Shown here piece after piece: positions 35,811 through 45,300 of a stretch of 64,000 nucleotides of DNA. A program made the translations under genes and the position numbers. The notes under the pieces are model-generated. The model was not told where the DNA came from, did not search any database, and worked only from the letters and a program-made list of their open reading frames with translations. Origin of the DNA: Bacteroidaceae bacterium (lineage in GTDB: Bacteria; Bacteroidota; Bacteroidia; Bacteroidales; Bacteroidaceae); assembly GCA_017481875.1 (NCBI GenBank), contig JAFUOP010000016.1:46033-110032 (forward strand). Direction: 5' to 3'. Every line of letters starts with the position of its first letter. The first letter of the stretch is position 1.

Positions 35811-38315
35811 TTACGCTCTCTTTAGCTTGCCGTTTTTTAGTGTAACCTTGTAGCTCTTGCCACTCTTTGTGTTAAAAGAGAGTGTGCTGTTGCCGTATCT
35901 GAGATTGCAACGCTCACCGTTCTTCGATTTTATGACAATCTCCGTAGGTGCGCCATCTTTCCAGGTGATATCTACATCAAATCCTCCTTTTGCGCAGAGC
36001 CCTTTTACATCGCCCTCGCTCCAGGTGTCGGGTAGTGCCGGTAGAATATGTATAAAGCCCATGTGGCTTTGCAGGAGCATTTCAGCTATGCCGGCTGTGC
36101 CGCCAAAGTTTCCATCAATCTGGAATGGTGCGTGTGTGTCCCATAGGTTGTCGAGTGTCCCGTTCTTTAAAAGGTTCCCAAAAAGAGTGTATGCGTGGTT
36201 GCCGTCGTGCAGGCGGGCCCATTGGTTCAGTTTCCAGCCCATGCTCCAGCCTGTTGCGCCATCGCCTCGGTGCACAAGCACCACTTTAGATGCTTCTGCA
36301 AGCTCGGGTGTTGTTACGGGTGAAATAGTATGGCCCGGGTGCAAGCCGAACAGGTGGTTCACGTGGCGGTGCTGGTCTTTGGGGTCGTCAATGTCTTTGC
36401 TCCACTCCATAAGCTGCCCGTAGCGGCCGGTTTGGTAGGGGACGAGGTTATTGAGCACGTTCTTCCACTCCTTGCGCAGCTGTTTGTCTGTCCCCAGAGT
36501 TTCTGCCGCTTTTATTGCATCAAGCAGAATCTCTCGCACCACAGCGTGTACAAATGTGGCACCTTGGTCTATGGGGCCGTGCTCGGGCGAGGTTGATGGG
36601 GCTGCCGTGTAGCTGCCGTCGTCGCGTTTCCATAGGTAATCCATGGTGAATAGTGCGCTGCTTTTTATAATATCGTAACCAGTCTCCTTAAGGAACTTCT
36701 TGTCGCGTGTATAGTCGTAGTAATCCCACACGTGTGTGGCGAGCCATGGTCCTGCCATTGGGTTGAAGTTCCACGACATATCCTGGCTTATAAGCGGGGC
36801 AGTGAAGCCGAATATGTTACCCGAAATTCCCGCAGTCCAGCCACGTGCACCAAAGTAGGCTTTTGCCGAAACCTCGCCTGGTTTTATGAGTGTCTTTATG
36901 AAATCCACAAGCGGTAGCACGCACTCGTCAAGGTTTGTTGCACAGGCAGGCCAGTAGTTCATTTGCAGGTTAATATTGTTGTGGTAATCTACACGCCAGG
37001 GGCCATCGACATTGTTATGCCACATACCCTGCAGGTTTGCAGGCAGGTTGCCGGGGCGAGAGTTGGCGATGAGCAGGTAACGGCCGAATTGGAAATATAG
37101 CTCCTCCAAGCCAAAGTCGGGCTTGCCGGTGCGGTAGCTTTTTAGGCGTTGCGGTGTGGGCAGGGCTGCCACGCCGGGGTACTCCAGTGTGGTGGGTGCG
37201 TTTGGGTTTATATCCAGCTTCACACGGTTGAAAAGGCTTGAATAGTCGGCATAGTGCTCTTTGTAAAGTTCATCGTAGCCCTTTGCAACGGCGTTCTTCA
37301 ACCATTCGTCGGTTGTTGTGTCGGGGTTTACACCTACGTAAGCTTTGGGGTCGTTGAAATCGGGGTTGAAGTTTATCTTGTAATCGGTGTCGGCAGTAAC
37401 ATAGAACACTACCTCGTCTGCTCCGGTAATGTAAATTTTACCGTCATTAACAACCTGCTTGCCGCCCTTGGCTACAGCCTTTATGCGCAGTGTGTATTGC
37501 ATACTGTTGTTGTCGAGCTTTGCTTTCCACACAAGGGCATCGTCGCCTTCGGCTTCAAGCTTGCCCTCCGACACCGGGTTGGGGGCGTATGAGAATGTAA
37601 GGTTCTGCTTGCCGGCTTCGCTTGCGCTAAACTTCATTACCAATGCATTGGCGGGGTACGAAACAAAGTATTTCCTTTCGTAATCAATGCCATCTTTTTG
37701 GTACTGCACCACAGCTAAGGCCGAGTCTATCGATAGCACGCGCTTGTAGTCGCCCAGGCCCACCATGCTATGGCCTGTTTCAATGTAGAACTCGCCCATT
37801 GTGGTGAAGTTTCCAAAGCGGAACGGCTTCTCACCGTAATACTCATAGGCTGCGGTGCTGTTGAAATTCTCGCGTGTGAGGCGTGCCGCCTTCTCGTCGT
37901 CGCCATCGATGAAGGCCTGTCTTATATCGTCGAGCAGGTGTGCCGACTGCTTGTTTACATTCCAATAGTAACTTGCACCGCCCTCGGTGTTGGGGCCACC
38001 GCGCCACAATGTCTTCTCGTTTAATGTTATACGCTCGGCCTCTAATGAACCCATAATGTTGGCACCTATGCTACCGTTACCTATAGGCAGCGACTGCGAC
38101 TCCCACTCCTGGTCGGGGTTGTGCGCACCCTCGCCGGCCCATTCGGGCTTGCCTTTGCCCTTCCATAGGTCGGGGCGGCCACCGTGCCACACGGCACGCC
38201 CTTTAAGGGTTGTCGGTTGGTCGAACCACACGCACAAACCACTTGTGTAATTGGTTTGTGCTTGCAACGAAAGAGCCAATGCAAGGCTCGCAATGCAGGA
38301 AAATAGTTTTTTCAT
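35811..38315 (-). CDS. GH95 glycosidase (probable alpha-L-fucosidase)
   Basis: The 834-residue secreted enzyme has a signal peptide (LSLQAQ), then the standard GH95 layout with no extra modules. The catalytic set is complete: NNINLQMNYW, Glu578 in SPEHGP and Asp734 in IDGNFG. It is a distant paralogue of the larger GH95 at 6545, sharing the GNG..GA and NEKTLW(S/R)GGP stretches. The 34- and 10-base gaps to its neighbours suggest an operon with an AspT-type transporter and the nuclease. Confidence 0.93.
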   Translation of the reverse strand: MKKLFSCIASLALALSLQAQTNYTSGLCVWFDQPTTLKGRAVWHGGRPDLWKGKGKPEWAGEGAHNPDQEWESQSLPIGNGSIGANIMGSLEAERITLNEKTLWRGGPNTEGGASYYWNVNKQSAHLLDDIRQAFIDGDDEKAARLTRENFNSTAAYEYYGEKPFRFGNFTTMGEFYIETGHSMVGLGDYKRVLSIDSALAVVQYQKDGIDYERKYFVSYPANALVMKFSASEAGKQNLTFSYAPNPVSEGKLEAEGDDALVWKAKLDNNSMQYTLRIKAVAKGGKQVVNDGKIYITGADEVVFYVTADTDYKINFNPDFNDPKAYVGVNPDTTTDEWLKNAVAKGYDELYKEHYADYSSLFNRVKLDINPNAPTTLEYPGVAALPTPQRLKSYRTGKPDFGLEELYFQFGRYLLIANSRPGNLPANLQGMWHNNVDGPWRVDYHNNINLQMNYWPACATNLDECVLPLVDFIKTLIKPGEVSAKAYFGARGWTAGISGNIFGFTAPLISQDMSWNFNPMAGPWLATHVWDYYDYTRDKKFLKETGYDIIKSSALFTMDYLWKRDDGSYTAAPSTSPEHGPIDQGATFVHAVVREILLDAIKAAETLGTDKQLRKEWKNVLNNLVPYQTGRYGQLMEWSKDIDDPKDQHRHVNHLFGLHPGHTISPVTTPELAEASKVVLVHRGDGATGWSMGWKLNQWARLHDGNHAYTLFGNLLKNGTLDNLWDTHAPFQIDGNFGGTAGIAEMLLQSHMGFIHILPALPDTWSEGDVKGLCAKGGFDVDITWKDGAPTEIVIKSKNGERCNLRYGNSTLSFNTKSGKSYKVTLKNGKLKRA

Positions 38316-38349
38316 TGTTTTACTTATGTTTGTTTATTTATTCTCAATA

Positions 38350-40011
38350 TTAGACAAGCAGTGTTATGACCACCTGAATTATAATCACTCGCAGGAATAT
38401 ACACACAGGATATACCGTGGCGTATGCTACAGCGGGGTTGTCGCCCTCAATGGTGTCGTTGGCATAGTTCAGTGCCATAGGGTTTGCCATGGAACCACAC
38501 AATAGGCCGCAAGTGGAACCAAAATCAATTTTTTGCAGGCGCATTGCAATATACCCCACAACAACCACAGGCAAGAATGTTATTAGAAAGCCCAGCCCCA
38601 GCCACAAAGCACCCTCGGGGCGCACTATGGTCTCAAAGAAGTGTGCGCCGGCATCTAATCCCAGGCAGGCAAGGTATAGGTTGAGCCCCAATGCACGCAG
38701 CATCATATTCGCGCTTTGGGTGGTGTATGTAATCATATGAAGGCGTGGCCCGAATGTTCCCACCAGAATACCCATGAGAATGGGGCCGCCGGCAAGTCCC
38801 AACTTCACCGGTAAAGATATTCCCGGCACGGCAAAAGGTATGCTTCCTGCTGCAAGTCCCAATATTATACCTATGAACACCGCGACAAGGTTGGGCTCGT
38901 CGAGGTTTTTTACAGCGTTCCCAAGAATCTTTTCAACATTGTGTATGCTGGCAGCCTCGCCCACTACCGTAAGGCGGTCGCCCATTTGCAGCCTTAAGTC
39001 GGGGGTGGCAAGCAACTCCACTCCCGAACGATAGACTCGGCTTATGTTTATGCCATAGTTGTTCCTCAAACGCAATGAGGAGAGTTTCTTGCCGTTTATT
39101 TCGGGGCGTGTAACCAATATACCTTGCGAAATGAGCTCGCTGTCTATTTTGTTCCAGTCGATGTTCTCTGTGTTCCAGTCGCGCTCCTCTTGCTCGCCGA
39201 AAATCATACGCAGAGCTTCGGCCTCTTCGGGCTTTGTAATCACAAGCAGAATGTCGTCTTTTTCAATTTTCTTGTCGCCTGTAGGAATCATTACGTGCCC
39301 GCCACGCCACAAGCGCGAAATAACAAATTTGTGCAAGCTGTTGGTGGCTATCTCGCTCACCGTTTTGTCGAAAATAGCGGGGTTTGTTACGTGGTAGCTT
39401 GCAACAAAGATATTTCTTTTGTGCTCTCCATCGGGGCCGGCAAGGTCGCTTTTACGCACAAAAACCCGTCTCATAAAAACTATTGCAAGAATAACACCCA
39501 CCACTCCAAGCGGGTAGGTGAGGGCACAACTAAGTGCGGCACCGCTGCTCTCAATATTCATCTGCTCAAGAGTTTGTTGAGCTGCGGCAAGCGCAGGTGT
39601 GTTGGTAGTGGCTCCGCACAGTATTCCCGACATATCGGCTATAGAGACATTGCAAGCATAGCTGGCCGCTATGGCAAGTGCCGTGCCGCCAAGCACCACG
39701 CCCAACGACGGTATAAGCAGTTTCGCACCCTCTGTGCGCATTGAGCTGAAGAATCCCGGGCCCACCTGCAGGCCAAGTGCATATACAAAAAGCACAAGGC
39801 CGAACGATTCGGCATAGAAAAGCATCTGCGCATCTATCGTAAGCCCAAAGTGGCCTGCCATAATGCCTATGAAAAAGACAAATGTAACCCCCAAGGATAT
39901 GCCCATTATGCGCATTTTCCCCAGGATTATGCCCACTGCCGATATCAGCGACAGCACGATTATCGCTTGCAGTGCCGAGTGCTCTATGAAGAGTGTGTCG
40001 AAGAATCCCAT
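38350..40011 (-). CDS. AspT/YidE-type transporter with two RCK (TrkA-C) domains
   Basis: The 553-residue membrane protein has two halves of about five or six hydrophobic segments each, duplicates of one another, around a soluble centre (about 200-375) with two TrkA-C-like domains. The first holds HVMIPTGDKKIEKDDILLVI and the second LQMGDRLTVVG. The family includes the aspartate:alanine exchanger of lactic acid bacteria and YidE/YbjL of enterics. The cargo here is unknown. Confidence 0.88.
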   Translation of the reverse strand: MGFFDTLFIEHSALQAIIVLSLISAVGIILGKMRIMGISLGVTFVFFIGIMAGHFGLTIDAQMLFYAESFGLVLFVYALGLQVGPGFFSSMRTEGAKLLIPSLGVVLGGTALAIAASYACNVSIADMSGILCGATTNTPALAAAQQTLEQMNIESSGAALSCALTYPLGVVGVILAIVFMRRVFVRKSDLAGPDGEHKRNIFVASYHVTNPAIFDKTVSEIATNSLHKFVISRLWRGGHVMIPTGDKKIEKDDILLVITKPEEAEALRMIFGEQEERDWNTENIDWNKIDSELISQGILVTRPEINGKKLSSLRLRNNYGINISRVYRSGVELLATPDLRLQMGDRLTVVGEAASIHNVEKILGNAVKNLDEPNLVAVFIGIILGLAAGSIPFAVPGISLPVKLGLAGGPILMGILVGTFGPRLHMITYTTQSANMMLRALGLNLYLACLGLDAGAHFFETIVRPEGALWLGLGFLITFLPVVVVGYIAMRLQKIDFGSTCGLLCGSMANPMALNYANDTIEGDNPAVAYATVYPVCIFLRVIIIQVVITLLV

Positions 40012-40030
40012 TTTTTTTGCAGTCTTGTTG

Positions 40031-40059
40031 CGAAGATATACAAAAAATGTGTTTTACAA
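40031..40059 (-). promoter_or_regulatory. Likely promoter of the AspT-type transporter, GH95 and nuclease operon
   Basis: On the minus strand, TTG (40057-40059), 18 bases, then TATCTTCG (40031-40038), one base off the -7 consensus, 20 bases before the ATG. Confidence 0.45.
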
Positions 40060-40155
40060 GGTATTTATTACAAGAAAACCTTGTATTTATAGTTTTAATA
40101 TGGGTTTTGTGGCTTGTTGGTGGTGCGCAAAGGGCAATGAGGGCCTGCGCCCTTA

Positions 40156-41427
40156 CTATTCTCGCAACCTTGCTGTAAATCCGATGGCCTCCACGGCCTT
40201 CACGGCTTCGTCGCTATTGAACGTGCCGGTTATCGTAACCTCGCCTGTTACAAGTTCCACCTCCACGCTCTCCACGCCGGGTACGCTTTTCAATGCCTTC
40301 TCTACGCTTGCTTTGCAGTGATTGCACGACATTCCCTCTACGCAAAGCATAGTGCTGCTTTTCTCACTCTTGCAGCTACACTCCTCGCCCTCACAGTGCC
40401 CGCAATCGCAATTGTGGTGGTGGCTATGGTTGTGTCGGCGTATAAATGCATTTACCAACAGTGCCAGCAGCAGTACCGAACAAATAATGTTAAATACAGG
40501 CAGCCCGTGGTGGCAATGCTCGTGAAAAGTTGCCAACGGCTGCATGAACCACTCGCGTGGCAACAGGTAATCTATACCCAAGCCAAAAACCATTGAACCG
40601 GCAATTATAGAGCCTATGTATATAAGCAACGTGCGACGGCCCATAACTTTATTGACAATGAGCATTGAAGCTGTGTTTACAGCCGGGCCTGCCATAAGCA
40701 GAACAAGTGCCGTGCCGGGTGATAGCCCTTTGAGCATAAGAGCAACGGCTATAGGTATTGAACCTGTAGCGCACAGGTACATAGGAATGGCGAGCGACAG
40801 GACAAGCATCATGCTGAGCAGTGAACTTTGCGAGAAAAATTCAAAAAATGAATCGGGCACAAAAACCGTAATAATTCCGGCAATAACCAGTCCCATTACA
40901 AGCCAACGCCCAATGTCCTGCATCATATCTACAAATGCATATTTTATACCACCGGCAATCTTCTGCAGGAAACCTCTTTTAGGCTCTTCAACAGTATTGC
41001 TCTCGTGTTGTTCTGTGTTGTAATTTTTCTCCTTTTCATCGGCAAAAGTTATGCCTAATATACCGCCGAGCAGTGCTGTGAGTATGGCTGCTGTGGGGCG
41101 TATGATTGCAAACGGTAACCCCATAATGGAATAGGTCGCAATTATGGAATCTATGCCTGTTTGCGGGGTGGAAATAAGGAATGCGATTGTAGCCCCTTTC
41201 GATGCTCCTTCCCTTCTAAGCGACATTGCCGTGGGAATAACTCCGCAAGAGCACAGTGGCAGTGGTATGCTTAAAATAATAGCATTTATTACAGAACGCA
41301 AGGAATTCCCTCCTAAATATTTGCTACACAGGTTATTGGGTATGAATGCGTGCATAAGGCCTGCGAATAAAAATCCAAGCAGTACGTATGGCGACATCTG
41401 GTTTATAAGGTCGAAAATCTCTCTCAT
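40156..41427 (-). CDS. Metal-linked permease with C-terminal His/Cys-rich linker and HMA domain
   Basis: The 423-residue protein has two blocks of four hydrophobic segments with a PLPLCSCGVIP motif, as in the SO_0444/YraQ-like permease group. About residues 330-360 form a linker with HNHSHHHNCDCGHC, and the last 70 residues are a heavy-metal-associated domain with GMSCNHC. These features point to export or handling of Zn, Cu or a similar ion. It is divergent from a Fur-family regulator, which supports metal control. Confidence 0.85.
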   Translation of the reverse strand: MREIFDLINQMSPYVLLGFLFAGLMHAFIPNNLCSKYLGGNSLRSVINAIILSIPLPLCSCGVIPTAMSLRREGASKGATIAFLISTPQTGIDSIIATYSIMGLPFAIIRPTAAILTALLGGILGITFADEKEKNYNTEQHESNTVEEPKRGFLQKIAGGIKYAFVDMMQDIGRWLVMGLVIAGIITVFVPDSFFEFFSQSSLLSMMLVLSLAIPMYLCATGSIPIAVALMLKGLSPGTALVLLMAGPAVNTASMLIVNKVMGRRTLLIYIGSIIAGSMVFGLGIDYLLPREWFMQPLATFHEHCHHGLPVFNIICSVLLLALLVNAFIRRHNHSHHHNCDCGHCEGEECSCKSEKSSTMLCVEGMSCNHCKASVEKALKSVPGVESVEVELVTGEVTITGTFNSDEAVKAVEAIGFTARLRE

Positions 41428-41528
41428 TTTTAATCGTTACTTTTTATTTCCGCTGCGAATATAATGTAAAAATCTTGCAAATAGTTTGTATTTCTTTTCT
41501 CTTTGGCTTAAAAAAAATAAAAAACAGC

Positions 41529-41536
41529 TATTTTTG
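41529..41536 (+). promoter_or_regulatory. -7 box of the Fur-family regulator gene
   Basis: TATTTTTG matches TAnnTTTG and lies 22 bases before the ATG at 41558. A TTG is 23 bases upstream, a little far. Confidence 0.55.
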
Positions 41537-41557
41537 CAAAGTGTAAGAAATGCTTTT

Positions 41558-41983
41558 ATGAATTACGAAGAACTATTGCAACAATACAATATAAGGCCCA
41601 CTGCAGTGCGCCTGCTCATTCTTAAAGGTATTGCCGACTTCGCTGCCCCCTTCTCTTTGGAAGATTTATACATTTTCCTCGATACAATAGACCGCAGCAC
41701 GGTATTCCGCACCCTTGTAGTGTTTGAGGAGCAGCATCTACTGCACAGCTTCGAAGACGGTAGCGGCAAGAAGAAGTATTGCTTTCATCACTCGGCGTCG
41801 GCAGTAAGCACAGGAACGGCTCACGACGCTTGCCGCCACGTTCACGCAACTTGTCGTGTGTGCGGGCGCACAATGTGTGTTACCACGCAAGAAATACCCA
41901 TAGTTCCTCTCCCCGAAGGTTTTGAGGTTGAAAACGTAAATTATGTTGTTACAGGTGTGTGTGCCTCTTGCAAGCAGCGTTGA
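41558..41983 (+). CDS. Fur-family metal-responsive repressor
   Basis: The 141-residue protein has a winged-helix start (ILKGIADFAAPFSLEDLY, DRSTVFRTLVVFEEQHLL) and a His-rich stretch (CFHHS, HDACRHVH), then two CxxC pairs (CRVCG and CASC) for structural zinc. Whether it is Zur-, Fur- or PerR-like cannot be told. The ATG at 41558 is chosen since an earlier in-frame start at 41486 lies upstream of the promoter. The neighbour on the other strand is a metal permease, a likely target. Confidence 0.88.
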   Translation: MNYEELLQQYNIRPTAVRLLILKGIADFAAPFSLEDLYIFLDTIDRSTVFRTLVVFEEQHLLHSFEDGSGKKKYCFHHSASAVSTGTAHDACRHVHATCRVCGRTMCVTTQEIPIVPLPEGFEVENVNYVVTGVCASCKQR

Positions 41984-42017
41984 TAAATTTGCTATTCTCT
42001 TTTTGTTTTTTATTTAT

Positions 42018-42048
42018 TTGCAATTGTTGTGTTTTTTTGCTATCTTTA
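42018..42048 (+). promoter_or_regulatory. Promoter of the giant glycosidase gene
   Basis: TTG (42018-42020), 20 bases, then TATCTTTA (42041-42048), one base off TAnnTTTG at its last position. It lies over 300 bases upstream of the ATG. Confidence 0.55.
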
Positions 42049-42130
42049 CAGTGATTAATAAAATAGCGCATTAGCTTGCTTTATCTTACTGATGGGAGTC
42101 TCGGCTCCGGCAAGGTCTTTTCCTTGTCAA

Positions 42131-42242
42131 ACTTGGCGGTTTATTGTAAGAAAGAAAAGTGGAGTGGTACACAACTGTTTCCTCGTTGCACGGGCAACGT
42201 GGCTTTTGTGCGTATATGAAAGTTTTGTTGAAACGCCAAGTT
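42131..42242 (+). promoter_or_regulatory. Structured 5' leader candidate of the giant glycosidase gene
   Basis: AACTTGGCG at 42131-42139 pairs with CGCCAAGTT at 42234-42242, extended by TTT/AAA after a one-base bulge. Inside, CGTTGC (42184-42189) pairs with GCAACG (42194-42199). Such a long-range closing stem around an inner hairpin is typical of structured leader RNAs, but no known riboswitch was recognised. Confidence 0.4.
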
Positions 42243-42369
42243 CGGCTCTATGTAAAACATCGGGCCTGTTTTAGTCAAGTGGATAACGCATTGCGTTGTT
42301 TGCTTTTTTGTTTGCAATAATCTTGGTAACAGTTTTTGATAAATCTATTATTAACCATAAACAAAAGCT

Positions 42370-45300
42370 ATGAATTTAATCAGTAAAAAGCTTTTCACAG
42401 CGGTTATGGCATTGTTGCTTACGTGCGCAGGCGCGTACTCGCAAGCCGTAATGTTCCCGCAGGAAAAGCAGCCGGGAACGGCAAGTCTTAGCGAAGAGAA
42501 CGGTATTTATACAATGTCTAACGACCTCTTTGCTGCACAGTTCAAAAAAGAGAATGGCACGCTGTTGTTTAACGGTTGTACCGAGCTTGGCCTACTTGCG
42601 GGCACAGAGCTCTTCACCGTTCAACTTGCCGATGGTACCGAAATCCCTGCATCGGCCTTTACACTTGGCGAGGTGGAAATGCAATCGCTCGCGGGCAATC
42701 CAGCAGCTGTAAAGGGCTCAAAGCGCTTTGCAGGGCAGCAGTTGGTGGCGCAGTTTACTCACGAAAACGGCCTTGCCATTGAGTGGCGTGCTGTGTTACG
42801 CGATGGTTCGCACTATATGCGCACCGAGGTTGATGTAACCACAACCACCGATATTGCGATGTATGCAATTACTCCAATGATTTACACCGTGGAGAATGTC
42901 GATGGCGAGAAGGCTCCCGCTGTAGTGGGTAACACCCGTGGTGCTGTTATTGCCAGCGATAAAATCTTTGCCGGTCTCGAAACTCCTATGGGTATTCAGA
43001 CAGCAGGCGAGGCAACTGACCTTGAGTCGTTCGTGTTCAAAGCTTGGAACGGTGCCGAGGCTTGGGCCTGGGCTCCCGAGGATAGTGAAATACCTGCCGA
43101 CATAAAGAGCTTGACACAATATGCGCAGGGCACGGTCTTTGGCTCTCGCGGTTATCTTGTGTTCCGCCAGACTGGCGACTACACCATCACACTCGACTAC
43201 ACAAGTGGCAGCAACCGTTTGCAGATATTGGGTGTGGATATTCTCGATGTGAATGGTACGGTGGTTGACAGTGACTATCACTTTGGCTTCACAGGTGGTA
43301 GCGACAGCAACCGCGACTATACCGTTACAATTGGCGAGGTGGGCGCATATATGGTTCGCATTTTCGTAAGCAACAACGGTAGTGGCGAGGGCTTTGGCAG
43401 TGTGGGTACTATAGCCTACAGCAAAAAGGTTGCACAGCCCGCACTTATATACGACCTTGCATCTACCGAAACTCCTTATGTGGAGCCCGAGGTGGTTGAG
43501 GCCGAGGATTACGAAGATGATGGTATAGTGGAGACAACCCCGGAAACAGAAGAGACAACCGAAGTAAGTCTCACTTGGGCTGCTAATCTGCCCAATTTCT
43601 CGGTAGAAGCTGATGCTCCCGAAGGCCTTGATGCTTGGGGCGAAACAGAAGCTACAATGGTAGTGTATAGTCGCAAACAAGAATATGCAATGGGAGCAGG
43701 AGAACTTTCGGTAAATTTCAAATATTCAGGCGGTTATTACGCACTCGATGTGTTGGGAGTTGATATCCTCAATGCCGATGGTGCCGTAGTTGCCAGTGAT
43801 TATCATTATGGTGCTGCAGGTACACAAAACTACACGCTTACTGTTCCTTCAAGCGACACTTACACTCTTCGTATTCTTGTCGACAAGCAAGGCAAGGAGA
43901 GCAGTTATGACACAAGAGGTAATATAACAATAACCTATCCTACATATAGTGAACCAGTGGAAATTGCGGGGTCTTTGAATGCCGAGAATCCCTCATTGAG
44001 TGATACTTGGGTAAGTGATTGGACCGGTTTCAGTAACTGGGAAGGAACTCTGCCTTCAAGTACAACACTCACAGGTACTGCAAAATACAAGGATACAGGT
44101 TTCTATAATATAGGCCTTGGTCGTCTCGATGTGCTTTTCGATTACACAAACGGTAACCACGGTCTTTATGTGCTTGGCGTGCAGTTGGTGAATGCCGATG
44201 GCAACGTTGTGGCACAGGAGTTCAAGAATGGCTTCACCGGTTCAAGCAGCACGGTGACATATAATGTATATGCTCCCGCAGACGGTGTGTATAAATTGCG
44301 TTATATAGCTGACCATCGTAACGGAGGTACCGATACCAATGGCGATATAACAGTCGCATTTACAGCTATCAGCGGCATCACAGCTGCCCAGCAACAGACA
44401 AAGGCGTGGACATCTGATTGGGCCGGCTTCGCAGTGTGGACCGACGCTCCTGCCGATTTGAAGGCTTGGAATAATAGCACACAAACAGAAACCGCCCCTG
44501 CAAGTGTACAATATATCGACCAGACCTATAAAATTAAATGCGGTTCGCTCTCTGTATTGTACGACTACACCGGCGGTAGCCACGGTATGCATCCTATGGG
44601 AGTTGTTGTTTACGACCTCAAGGGTAATGTTGTTTCGGCCGATTACCACGCCGGCTTCACAGGTGGCAGCGATATCAACAATACCTACACGGTGAAAGTG
44701 CCCGAAACAGGTTTCTACACTGTGAGATTTGTTGTGGACAAGAACAGTGGCGGTACACAAACCAACGGTACCATCACCCTCTCGTTGCGCGAGATAGCTT
44801 CTCTTGGCTCTATAGTCGAAGACGAAACCATAGAGCACACCTGGACTCCCGAAAGCTGGGTGAAGATTGCCAACGACGATGTTCCCAACCGCGTGAACGA
44901 GGCCGGTTGCACCGACGAGAATGCTTATATAATGGAGCAGATGATAACAATAAAGTCGGCCGGCGTGTTGAGCGTTAATTTCGCCTACGCTTCAGGTGCC
45001 AATAAACTTTATCTTGCCGGTGTGGATTTGATTGATGCGGTCGGCCAGATTGCTGTAGATGACTACCACGCAGGTGAAACCGGTTCCAGCAGCTCCAATA
45101 ACACATATAAACTCAACGTGTTTGCCCCCGGTACATACACAATGCGTTATTTCGTGAACAAGGCCGAACCATTTACCGCATCGGGTAACATTACACTCTC
45201 GTTGAAGGTCGATTACACATTGCATCTTGTTGCTCCCGAAACTACACCCATCAAGGGTATGTGGCGCCGCCAGACGACGCTTGCGGCCGATACCGAGTGG

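Larger units (their letters stand above)
41984..42369. other. Intergenic region with promoter and long structured leader
   Basis: It has no gene. It holds the promoter at 42018-42048 and a leader of about 310 bases with several inverted repeats, listed separately. A short forward ORF (42092-42274) has no family look and no good ribosome site. Confidence 0.6.

Noticed and set aside
42796-43680. 294-codon open frame on the minus strand inside the giant glycosidase gene
   Set aside because: Antisense shadow with no promoter or family likeness.
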